A DNA stretch of 64,000 nt, taken from Nonlabens sp. Hel1_33_55. Lineage in GTDB: Bacteria > Bacteroidota > Bacteroidia > Flavobacteriales > Flavobacteriaceae. Below the pieces are notes generated by a model, which saw only the letters and a list, made by a program, of their open reading frames with translations, was not told the DNA's origin and did not search any database. The stretch is taken from the NCBI RefSeq assembly GCF_900101765.1, contig NZ_LT627735.1, positions 1,900,001 to 1,964,000 of the forward strand, given 5' to 3'. Below are positions 52,796-61,055 of this stretch, piece by piece (position 1 is the first letter of the stretch; every line of letters begins with the position of its first letter). The position numbers and the translations under genes were made by a program.

Positions 52796-53671
52796 CTAGT
52801 CTTGAGCACTGACAACGTGAATATCTGCAGGAAGAATTTTTAGCTTTCTTTTCTTGATATTGAAAATATCGCCATTGGATAATACGTGGGTTCTCATGTT
52901 AGCAATAGAGAGATTGTCGCCACTGCCTATTAAGGAAAGGTTGTTATGACTCATTTTTCTAGGATCAAAAATGATGACCATACCAGAACCTATCACCTCG
53001 ATCGTTTTTCCTTTCTTGATGACAAGACCCGTATCCTCTGCAAGTCCTACACCCAACAAGTTGGGGAATGTTGAAACACTTTCGGCAAGTCTTCCAAAAC
53101 GACCACGACGTATAAAATGGGAGTCGATGATCAAGCTGGGAATAAATGACATCCCTTGACCTAGACCTACGGCGCCTTTTACAAAAGATTCTTTGGCACT
53201 GCCACCAGTAATCATTTCTTTAGACATACACATGGCACCTGCACTAGTTCCGGCAACTACAAAATTGGTGTTTTGGTACTTATCCATGATAATATCATGA
53301 AGCTCTGTATCACCTATTTTACGTGTAATTAGTGACTGATTACCACCGCTAAACATAACACAGTCTGCGCGACGCATCAATTCTAGGTTTTCTGGTTTGA
53401 TACTGTCCTCACGGTCTCTAATATCCATGATGTGAACATTATCACATCCTAGGGTACCAAAGGCTTTTAAATAGTTCTTACTTACCTCAACTGGGATTTG
53501 ACTCGCCGTAGGAATGACTACAATCGTAGCATCATTACCGCCAGCTTCTGCCACGACTCGTGAAAGAATTCCTTCTTGAATAAATTCCAGTGTATAGATC
53601 TCTAACTCCTCAATTCCCTTATCTTCATTTCCACCTATTGGTATAAGCGTTCCTTTGATATCCATTCTCAT
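52796..53671 (-). CDS. cphB: Cyanophycinase
   Basis: 291-residue serine peptidase of family S51 that releases beta-Asp-Arg dipeptides from cyanophycin. The nucleophile Ser lies in VVAGTSAGAMCMS (about residue 130), with the preceding MFSGGNQSLIT and the His-containing LIIDSHFIRRGR. N-terminal LIPIGGNEDK is typical. It is divergent from cphA across an 84-bp gap with an 18-bp palindrome. A start 6 nt further in (MDIKG) is equally possible. Confidence 0.93.
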   Translation of the reverse strand: MRMDIKGTLIPIGGNEDKGIEELEIYTLEFIQEGILSRVVAEAGGNDATIVVIPTASQIPVEVSKNYLKAFGTLGCDNVHIMDIRDREDSIKPENLELMRRADCVMFSGGNQSLITRKIGDTELHDIIMDKYQNTNFVVAGTSAGAMCMSKEMITGGSAKESFVKGAVGLGQGMSFIPSLIIDSHFIRRGRFGRLAESVSTFPNLLGVGLAEDTGLVIKKGKTIEVIGSGMVIIFDPRKMSHNNLSLIGSGDNLSIANMRTHVLSNGDIFNIKKRKLKILPADIHVVSAQD

Positions 53672-53676
53672 AAGCT

Positions 53677-53694
53677 TTTTTGCAGCTGCAAAAA
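53677..53694. promoter_or_regulatory. 18-bp palindrome between cphB and cphA
   Basis: TTTTTGCAGCTGCAAAAA is a perfect palindrome midway between the two divergent start codons, a natural place for a regulator that controls both genes. It is only 5 bp from the cphB ATG. Confidence 0.55.
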
Positions 53695-53755
53695 TACCAT
53701 TTGTCTAGAGAAAGGCATATTTTTAAAGGCTTTACTCCACCCTAAATCCGATTAT

Positions 53756-56395
53756 ATGAATATCAGAGAGATCAACGCCATGCGCGGACCCAATTATTGG
53801 TCCATAAGAAGACATAAACTAATTGTCATGGTGCTGGATCTAGAAAAAATGGAAGAATTTCCTTCCAATAAGATTAATGGCTTCAGCGAGAGACTTGAGG
53901 CAATGTTTCCAGGTATGTATTCTCACAGATGTTCCAAAAGCTATGCCGGTGGATTTTTTGAAAGAGTCAAGGAAGGTACCTGGATGGGTCATATCATAGA
54001 ACATATTGCATTGGAAATTCAAACCATGGCTGGAATGGATACTGGATTTGGTAGAACCAGAGGCTATGGTGAAGTAGGTGTTTACAATGTCGTTTTTTCT
54101 TATACTGAAGAAGAAGTTGGACGCTATGCCGCTGCCGCTGCCGTTAGAATTTGTGAAGCACTTATTAGTGCCAAAGATTATGACCTAGATCCCGACATTC
54201 TGGAAATGCGGGTACTACGAGAGGCCAATCGTCTAGGTCCAAGTACTGGATCTATTGTGGAAGAAGCAGAAAGTCGTGGAATTCCATGGATTAGATTGAA
54301 TAAATATTCTTTGTGTCAATTAGGCTATGGTGCTAATCAAAAAAGAATTCAGGCGACCGTTACTAGTGAGACCAGTAGTATAGGAGTTGAATTAGCCTGC
54401 GATAAAGAAGACACAAAATACTTATTACAACAAGCAGAGGTTCCCGTTCCAAGAGGAGAAATAATTAGAAATGAAGAATCACTAGAAGGCACCTGTAACT
54501 ATGTAGGCTTTCCATTAGTGATAAAACCTATTGATGGTAATCACGGTCGCGGAATCACTGTTGACATCAATAGTCTAGAAGAAGCTAAGGTTGCTTTCAA
54601 CGAGGCCAAAGAGGTTTCTGATAGAATAATCGTAGAAAGCATGATCACTGGTGCAGACTACAGACTACTTGTAATCAATAATAAATTGGTCGCGGCTGCA
54701 AAACGATCTCCTGCTCACGTGATAGGAAACGGCAAAGACAGCGTTGAAGATTTGATTATCGAGGTCAATAAAGATCCACGTCGTGGTTATGGTCATGAAA
54801 AAGTACTAACTCAAATAACAGTAAATACACTTACTAAAACCATCATTAAGGATGCTGGATACACGCTAGAAAGTATTTTACCTGATGGTGAACGTCTGAT
54901 CCTAAAAGACACAGCCAATTTAAGTACTGGTGGAACTGCAGAGGATGTTACACATATTGTACACCCAGCAAATGTCTCAATGGCAGAACGTATTTCTAAA
55001 ATCATTGATCTAGACATTTGCGGTATTGATATCATGACCACAGATATAAGTCAGCCATTATCAGACACTAAAGGCGCCATACTGGAAGTAAACGCAGGTC
55101 CTGGTTTTAGAATGCACCTATCACCTACTACCGGATTGCCGCGTAATGTGGCCGCTCCAGTAGTTGATAAATTATTCCCATTGCACGGTGATACTGGACG
55201 TATTCCAATCATTGCTATCACTGGAACAAATGGTAAAACAACCACCAGCCGATTGATTGCCCACATGGCAAAATTCAAAGGTTACAGAGTTGGTTATACT
55301 ACCAGCGACGGTGTATATATTCAGAATCGATTATTAATGCAAGGCGACTGTACCGGTCCTGGTAGTGCAGAATTTGTTTTGCGCGATCCAACGGTCAACT
55401 TTGCTGTGCTGGAATGTGCTCGTGGCGGTTTGCTGCGTGCAGGTCTCGGTTTTAAGAAATGTAACATCGGTATAGTTACTAATGTTAGTGCAGATCACTT
55501 GGGCCTAAAGGGAATCCATACTGTGGAACAACTCGCCAGAGTAAAAAGTGTCATTCCAGAAACAGTTTTACCAGACGGATATGCCATTCTAAATGCAGAC
55601 GATGACCTTGTTTATGACATGCGCAAAAACGTCGATTGTAATGTTGCCCTTTTCTCAATGGATGAAGAAAATCCTAGAATCAAGGCACTACAAAAGTTGG
55701 GTGGCGTTACTGCAATCTATGAAAACGGGTACATTAGCATTTGTAAAGGAGAATGGAAAATGCGCATCATCAGGGCAGAAGATGTTCCTCTAACCTATGG
55801 CGGCAAAGCCCAGTTCATGATCAAAAACATTCTTCCAGCCGTTATTGCTGGTAATGTTCAGGGATTCAGTATTGAAGATATGCGAGCAGCGCTGGAGAGC
55901 TTTATTCCATCTGCACAGACAACGCCTGGAAGATTGAATATGTTCCGCTTCAAGAACTTCAACATGCTTCTAGATTATGCACACAATCCTGCAGGAATGA
56001 ACGCGCTCAAGAATTTTACAGACACTTTTGAGGATGCCTATAAAGTAGGTATTATAGCAGGAATAGGCGATCGTCGTGAGCAAGACAATAGCGAGATGGG
56101 ATCGATTGCAGCAACCATGTTTGATGAGATCATCATACGTCAGGACAAGCACCTACGCGGCAAGACAGAACAAGAGTTGATCAAAATGCTGCAAAGCGGC
56201 ATCAAGGAAACAGATCCCAATATCAAAACCACGGTGATACCGTCAGAAATTGAGGCGATAATGTACGCGATTGAAAATGCCCGACCTGGCAGTCTGATCG
56301 TTTGCTGCAGCGATGTTGTAACAGAGGCTGTGAACCTTGTCACTAAATTAAAAGAGAAAGAATCCAGTGGCGAGGTCACCTTTGCCACTAAATGA
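53756..56395 (+). CDS. cphA: Cyanophycin synthetase
   Basis: 879 residues, the usual length. CphA polymerises Asp and Arg to the storage polymer cyanophycin with ATP. Domains: N-domain (1-165), ATP-grasp ligase (about 210-480; GNHGRGITVDI loop, EVNAGPGFRMH metal site), and Mur-ligase-like C-domain (about 485-870) with the P-loop ITGTNGKTTTSRL and LLDYAHNPAGMNAL. The final part (PGRLNMF, KHLRGKTEQELI) is typical. The motifs for ATP binding in both halves are intact, so the enzyme should be active. It overlaps the next gene's longer frame but not its likely start. Confidence 0.95.
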   Translation: MNIREINAMRGPNYWSIRRHKLIVMVLDLEKMEEFPSNKINGFSERLEAMFPGMYSHRCSKSYAGGFFERVKEGTWMGHIIEHIALEIQTMAGMDTGFGRTRGYGEVGVYNVVFSYTEEEVGRYAAAAAVRICEALISAKDYDLDPDILEMRVLREANRLGPSTGSIVEEAESRGIPWIRLNKYSLCQLGYGANQKRIQATVTSETSSIGVELACDKEDTKYLLQQAEVPVPRGEIIRNEESLEGTCNYVGFPLVIKPIDGNHGRGITVDINSLEEAKVAFNEAKEVSDRIIVESMITGADYRLLVINNKLVAAAKRSPAHVIGNGKDSVEDLIIEVNKDPRRGYGHEKVLTQITVNTLTKTIIKDAGYTLESILPDGERLILKDTANLSTGGTAEDVTHIVHPANVSMAERISKIIDLDICGIDIMTTDISQPLSDTKGAILEVNAGPGFRMHLSPTTGLPRNVAAPVVDKLFPLHGDTGRIPIIAITGTNGKTTTSRLIAHMAKFKGYRVGYTTSDGVYIQNRLLMQGDCTGPGSAEFVLRDPTVNFAVLECARGGLLRAGLGFKKCNIGIVTNVSADHLGLKGIHTVEQLARVKSVIPETVLPDGYAILNADDDLVYDMRKNVDCNVALFSMDEENPRIKALQKLGGVTAIYENGYISICKGEWKMRIIRAEDVPLTYGGKAQFMIKNILPAVIAGNVQGFSIEDMRAALESFIPSAQTTPGRLNMFRFKNFNMLLDYAHNPAGMNALKNFTDTFEDAYKVGIIAGIGDRREQDNSEMGSIAATMFDEIIIRQDKHLRGKTEQELIKMLQSGIKETDPNIKTTVIPSEIEAIMYAIENARPGSLIVCCSDVVTEAVNLVTKLKEKESSGEVTFATK

Positions 56396-56439
56396 TTAAA
56401 AATAAAATCGAAACCATTCATATCAAATCTATCATACCT

Positions 56440-59400
56440 ATGAAGTTTTATTATGCACTTGCGATCATTAGTTTTTTCGCTTTCGCGAAAGCGAACTCAC
56501 AACAACTACCAGAGCCACCAGAGGCTCAGCAGTATTACGAATCCCAAGAATTCAGATTACTAGGTCCATTTCGTGGCGGTCGAAGTGCTGCGGTAACTGG
56601 CGTGCCTGGAAAACCCAACCTGTTCTACTTTGGAGGAACTGGTGGTGGCGTCTGGAAAACCATGGATGGCGGCCGTACGTGGAGCAATATATCTGATGGA
56701 TATTTTGGCGGTAGTATAGGTGCGGTAAGCGTTGCGCCTAGTGATCACAATGTGATCTATGTTGGCGGTGGAGAAAAAACCGTGCGCGGTAACGTTTCCA
56801 GCGGTTATGGTATATGGAAATCGGTTGATGCTGGTAAGACGTGGACTCAAGCTGGATTACCAGAAAGTCGTCACGTCCCTAGAATTGTAATCGACCCAGA
56901 CAATCCCAACATTGTCCATGCGGCCGTGCTTGGAAACATCTATACAGAATCTGAAGATCGAGGAGTTTATAAAACAACCGATGGCGGTAAGACTTGGAAA
57001 AAAACACTCTACACCAACGATCTAGCTGGTGCCGTTGATCTTATTATGGATCCTGGAAATTCACGCAATTTGTACGCTTCTACCTGGCGTGTACAGCGCA
57101 CACCGTACAGTTTGAGTAGCGGTGGCGATGGAAGTGCACTGTGGAAAAGCACCGACTACGGAGAAACCTGGACTGAAATTTCAAATAACGAAGGTTTTGC
57201 AAAAGGAACGTTGGGAATCATGGGAATTACAGTTTCGGCAGTTAATTCTGATAGATTATATGCCATCGTAGAAAATAAAGATCAAGGTGGAGTTTATAGA
57301 AGTAATGATGCTGGGCTCACATGGACTAAAACCAACGATGATCGCAGCTTGAGACAACGTGCCTGGTACTACACCAGAATTTATGCTGATACCCAAGATG
57401 AAGATGTGGTATACGTCGTGAATGTTTCCTATCACAAAAGCACCGACGGTGGAAGAAGTTTTACCAGCGGCAGAGCACCTCACGGTGATCACCACGATTT
57501 ATGGATTGCCCCAGAAGATCCTCAACGTATGATTATGGGAGACGATGGTGGCGCACAGGTCACTTATGATGGTGGAGAAACCTGGAGTACGTATCACAAT
57601 CAACCTACCGCGCAGTATTATCGAGTCACAACGGACAATTCCTTTCCTTATAGAATCTATGTAGCACAACAAGATAATGGGACGATAAGAATTCCTCACC
57701 GTACAACTGGCGGCTCCATAACAGATACCGATTGGGAAGGAACTGCTGGTGGAGAAAGTGCGCACATAGCAGTAGACCCTAATAATAACGACATTGTTTA
57801 TGGAGGTAGTTATGGTGGTTTTTTAACGCGTTACAATCATGCGACGAAGTCGCAGCGCGGCATCAATGTGTGGCCAGACAATCCTATGGGACACGGTGCA
57901 GAAGACATGAAATACAGGTTCCAATGGAACTTCCCTATTTTCATTTCCAAACATGGCGATAATAAGTTGTATGCATTTTCAAACAATGTTCATGTCACAA
58001 GTAATGAAGGCCAGAGTTGGGAGACGATCTCACCAGATCTAACGAGAAACGATCCAACTAAATTGGTTTCTAGTGGTGGTCCCATCACTCAGGATAATAC
58101 TAGCGTGGAATATTACTGCACGATTTTCGCAGCAGCAGAATCACCTTTGAACCAAGGAGAACTTTGGGTTGGAAGTGATGATGGCTTGGTTCATATTTCC
58201 AAAGATGGCGGTAAGAACTGGAGCAATATTACACCTAAAGGTCTTCCAGAATGGTCGCAAATCAACAGCATTGAGCCCAGCAGTTTTGATCCTGCGGTTT
58301 GTTACATCGCAGCCACCAGATATAAATTGGGAGATTTTGAACCTTATCTCTATAAAACGAGTGACTACGGTAAATCGTGGACAAAGATTATAAGCGGTAT
58401 TCCAGACGAGCATTTTACTCGCGTTGTTAGAGAAGACAAAGAACAAAAGGACTTACTCTATGCTGGTACTGAAACTGGTTTGTACATAAGTAGCGACAAC
58501 GGTGAAAACTGGAAATCATTCCAAATGAATTTACCTATAGTTCCAGTAACAGATCTTGCCGTAAAAGATGATAACCTCATCATTGCAACTCAAGGTCGTA
58601 GTCTGTGGATTCACGATGACTTGAGTATGGTGCGTCAAGGACTTGAAATGGCTCCTATTTCAACCTCAAAATCAAGAAAGAAAGATGCCACCGAAAAATC
58701 GGTAAAGCTATTTAAGCCTAAAGCTTCCTACAGAATGGATGGTCGTGGTGGTCGCGGTTCACTAACTGCTGGAACCAATCATCCATCAGGAGTTCAAATC
58801 AATTACTACATTCCAGAGTTGAAAGAAAAAGATAGCGTCGCACTGCGTTTTATGGATTCTAACAAGAAGCTCATTAAAGAATATGCTACCTATTCCAAAA
58901 AAAATAAACTAAAGCCTGAATCAGGAGCCAACACTTTCAATTGGGATACTCAATACGATGGTGCAGAAGAATTGGATGGAATGATACTATGGTGGGCAGA
59001 TCTTTCAGGCCCTAAAGCTGTTCCAGGTAATTATACGGTAGAGTTATCAGTTAATGGTGAGACACAAACCCAGCCTATAGAGATCATGAAAACTCCCGTC
59101 AGTGAGGCCAGCGTTGCAGATATGAAAGCGCAATTTGAATTTGTGAGTGAGGTGAACGAGACCGTTGACAAAGCACATAAATCGATTAAAAACATAAGAG
59201 CCTTTGACAAAAAGCTTTCTGCCTTCAAAACTGTTTATGGTGATAGAGAAGTCGACGGTATTAGAGAAATGTTGACTCTTGCAGATTCTATGAAAACCAA
59301 GTTTGAAGAAGTCGAAAAAGCGTTATACCAAACTCAAAATCGCAGCGGTCAGGATCCACTAAACTTTCCTATAAAATTGACAAACAAACTAGCTCACTTA

Positions 59401-59589
59401 AATGCCCTCGTTACTATGGGTGATTTTGCACCTACAGCTCAAGATATAGCGGTGAAGAATGAACTAAGCGCTCAAATTGAAACGGAATTGGTCAAGTTCA
59501 ATGAAGTTCTAGATAATGACATCAAAGAATTCAATACAAAATTCAATGCTTTAAAACTAGATTATCTAGTTGTTGAGAAAGAGGATTAG
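56440..59589 (+). CDS. Exported BNR/sortilin-type beta-propeller protein
   Basis: 1049 residues from MKFYYALA. The signal peptide ends just after the palindrome-encoded FFAFAKANSQQ. The rest holds many BNR/Asp-box repeats (S/T-x-D-x-G-x-T-W; for example TMDGGRTWSN, SVDAGKTWTQ, TTDGGKTWKK, STDYGETWTE, SKDGGKNWSN), as in VPS10/sortilin and sialidase-type propellers, over about 30-750. A C-terminal helical part (from about 880) follows. In Bacteroidota such glycosyl-hydrolase-like proteins are common; no catalytic residue set is evident. A T9SS C-terminal sorting domain is not visible. Followed by a strong terminator. Confidence 0.82.
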   Translation: MKFYYALAIISFFAFAKANSQQLPEPPEAQQYYESQEFRLLGPFRGGRSAAVTGVPGKPNLFYFGGTGGGVWKTMDGGRTWSNISDGYFGGSIGAVSVAPSDHNVIYVGGGEKTVRGNVSSGYGIWKSVDAGKTWTQAGLPESRHVPRIVIDPDNPNIVHAAVLGNIYTESEDRGVYKTTDGGKTWKKTLYTNDLAGAVDLIMDPGNSRNLYASTWRVQRTPYSLSSGGDGSALWKSTDYGETWTEISNNEGFAKGTLGIMGITVSAVNSDRLYAIVENKDQGGVYRSNDAGLTWTKTNDDRSLRQRAWYYTRIYADTQDEDVVYVVNVSYHKSTDGGRSFTSGRAPHGDHHDLWIAPEDPQRMIMGDDGGAQVTYDGGETWSTYHNQPTAQYYRVTTDNSFPYRIYVAQQDNGTIRIPHRTTGGSITDTDWEGTAGGESAHIAVDPNNNDIVYGGSYGGFLTRYNHATKSQRGINVWPDNPMGHGAEDMKYRFQWNFPIFISKHGDNKLYAFSNNVHVTSNEGQSWETISPDLTRNDPTKLVSSGGPITQDNTSVEYYCTIFAAAESPLNQGELWVGSDDGLVHISKDGGKNWSNITPKGLPEWSQINSIEPSSFDPAVCYIAATRYKLGDFEPYLYKTSDYGKSWTKIISGIPDEHFTRVVREDKEQKDLLYAGTETGLYISSDNGENWKSFQMNLPIVPVTDLAVKDDNLIIATQGRSLWIHDDLSMVRQGLEMAPISTSKSRKKDATEKSVKLFKPKASYRMDGRGGRGSLTAGTNHPSGVQINYYIPELKEKDSVALRFMDSNKKLIKEYATYSKKNKLKPESGANTFNWDTQYDGAEELDGMILWWADLSGPKAVPGNYTVELSVNGETQTQPIEIMKTPVSEASVADMKAQFEFVSEVNETVDKAHKSIKNIRAFDKKLSAFKTVYGDREVDGIREMLTLADSMKTKFEEVEKALYQTQNRSGQDPLNFPIKLTNKLAHLNALVTMGDFAPTAQDIAVKNELSAQIETELVKFNEVLDNDIKEFNTKFNALKLDYLVVEKED
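56478..56493. repeat. Palindrome copy 20
   Basis: Full copy inside the signal-peptide region of the BNR gene, AFAKA phase, right arm extended to GCGAACTC. Confidence 0.95.
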
Positions 59590-59610
59590 AAAATAGAACC
59601 TATATAAAAG

Positions 59611-59641
59611 TCCGCTATCGATGATCGATAGCGGATTTTTT
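59611..59641 (+). terminator. Strong intrinsic terminator
   Basis: TCCGCTATCG (59611-59620) and CGATAGCGGA (59626-59635) around ATGAT, then a T-run. Ends the BNR gene. Confidence 0.88.
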
Positions 59642-59659
59642 ATTTCACGTACTTGAATG

Positions 59660-60058
59660 TTATTGGGTTTCCACGTTTTGCTCGTGGTATTCCAATACAC
59701 GATCTGTCCAAATAAGACATTCCTTTAGGGTTTGAAAAACCCCAAATTGTTTCTTGTAAAAATTCTTTTCGAACTCTGCGTTTCTTTCGTGCTGGATATT
59801 ATCTGTAATGATGGCAATGCCTACCAGGTTGTCAATCTTTGATATTTCCGGATATATGAGAGGATCGACGGAATACGATCCCACGCGATTGGATATGTAA
59901 ACGATCTTACGATCACCGTAGATTTTTTTAATCGCTTTGCGCATCACCTCTACATGTTCGAAACTTACCGTCACACCATCACTGATTTGATTGATCACAT
60001 AATTTTCAAAAATGAAAACTTCAGCATAACCTAGATTGGCATATCGTATTTTATCCAT
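59660..60058 (-). CDS. Conserved flavobacterial protein, STAS-like
   Basis: 132 residues from MDKIRYANLGY. The pattern of a central parallel sheet with KIVYISNRVGSYSVDPLIYPE and VGIAIITDN resembles the SpoIIAA/STAS-like fold of flavobacterial proteins. No enzymatic motif. Function unknown. It converges with the BNR gene. Confidence 0.55.
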   Translation of the reverse strand: MDKIRYANLGYAEVFIFENYVINQISDGVTVSFEHVEVMRKAIKKIYGDRKIVYISNRVGSYSVDPLIYPEISKIDNLVGIAIITDNIQHERNAEFEKNFYKKQFGVFQTLKECLIWTDRVLEYHEQNVETQ

Positions 60059-60183
60059 GAGGAAAAATTGCAATCAGCATTTGTTAATACTACAAACTGA
60101 TTATCAATCTTAAATATATAGAAAATGATGTAGAATACGGTATAGGAATTCTCCTAATCCATCAGCTAATTTAGGTTCTCACC

Positions 60184-60807
60184 TTAAAAAGCTAATTTCA
60201 ATCCATCGACAACCATGGTAGTTCCTATGATTGCGATTATAAGACCCATGATTTTACCTATCACGGTAATGACATTGTTCCCTATTTTGTCCACGATAAA
60301 CGTACTGTAGTTGAACGCTAGGTAATTCATCCAGCAAATCAATGCTGCAATCGCTACCACGATTCCTATATAGAGATAAGAAGCATCAGTAACAAAGTTC
60401 ATGGTCGTCACAATAGTTCCTGGCCCAGCAATCAATGGAATCGCCAGTGGTGATATGGCGATATTCTCATCAACATCTACTTGTTCCAATGTTTTGAGGT
60501 TGGACTTCTTTGATTGTAGCATTCTAAAACCTGCATAAAAAATGAGCAATCCACCAGTGATCTTAAATGCCGGTATTGTAATCCCAAAAAAGTCAAAAAT
60601 AAATTTTCCCAACAAGGTGAATATTAGAATGATCATGAATGCCGTAAACGTAGCTTTCTTATTGATCCTGTGTTTCTCAATACGGCCAGCGCCTTCAGTC
60701 AGTCCCAGAAATACGGGAACGTTGGCGATCGGGTTTGTGATCGCAAAAAGTCCGGTGAAAACACTAATGGCAAAAGCCCAGATATCGAGTATAACAAATT
60801 CTCCCAT
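60184..60807 (-). CDS. MarC-family integral membrane protein
   Basis: 207 residues with six hydrophobic helices. The MarC motif is visible at FAITNPIANVPVFLGLTEG (about 20-38) and PLAIPLIAGPGTIVTTM (about 105-121). The family is often called NAAT transporter or multiple antibiotic resistance protein, but the resistance link to E. coli MarC has been doubted and the substrate is unknown. Divergent from the penicillin-binding protein gene. Confidence 0.88.
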   Translation of the reverse strand: MGEFVILDIWAFAISVFTGLFAITNPIANVPVFLGLTEGAGRIEKHRINKKATFTAFMIILIFTLLGKFIFDFFGITIPAFKITGGLLIFYAGFRMLQSKKSNLKTLEQVDVDENIAISPLAIPLIAGPGTIVTTMNFVTDASYLYIGIVVAIAALICWMNYLAFNYSTFIVDKIGNNVITVIGKIMGLIIAIIGTTMVVDGLKLAF

Positions 60808-60914
60808 AATGGCTGCAAATATAATTCGATTCCCATTCCTGACGTTCGCAGATTCGTTAATTGGATGCTAACAATTCAGTCCGTTTTTGATGGTGATGTG
60901 GTAGATGATTAGTT

Positions 60915-60930
60915 CGCTTTCGCGAAAGCG
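60915..60930. repeat. Palindrome copy 21 (intergenic)
   Basis: Full copy in the gap between marC and the penicillin-binding protein gene, in the context AGTTCGCTTTCGCGAAAGCGTAA shared with copies 5 and 13 in its first 20 bases. Confidence 0.95.
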
Positions 60931-60986
60931 TAATTCTTCTAAAACCATTCAATAAAACATGATCTGTGGTCACTTAAAATCCGCTA

Positions 60987-61016
60987 TTTGACACTTTATT
61001 TGTGGTATTAAATTTA
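60987..61016 (+). promoter_or_regulatory. Promoter TTTG-N18-TAAATTTA of the penicillin-binding protein gene
   Basis: TTTG (60987-60990) and TAAATTTA (61009-61016, one mismatch in the last base), 39 bp before the chosen ATG. Confidence 0.45.
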
Positions 61017-61055
61017 TCTTGGGAACATCAACCAAAATCTCAGAACAAAACCCGA

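Noticed and set aside
56392..56439. Longer start of the BNR protein overlapping cphA
   Set aside because: It adds 16 charged residues before a clear signal peptide; the ATG at 56440 gives a proper export signal.
1426..60930. The palindrome as parS or a known origin box
   Set aside because: It differs from the parS consensus I know (TGTTNCACGTGAAACA), and parS sites cluster near the origin and are not spread every ~3 kb.
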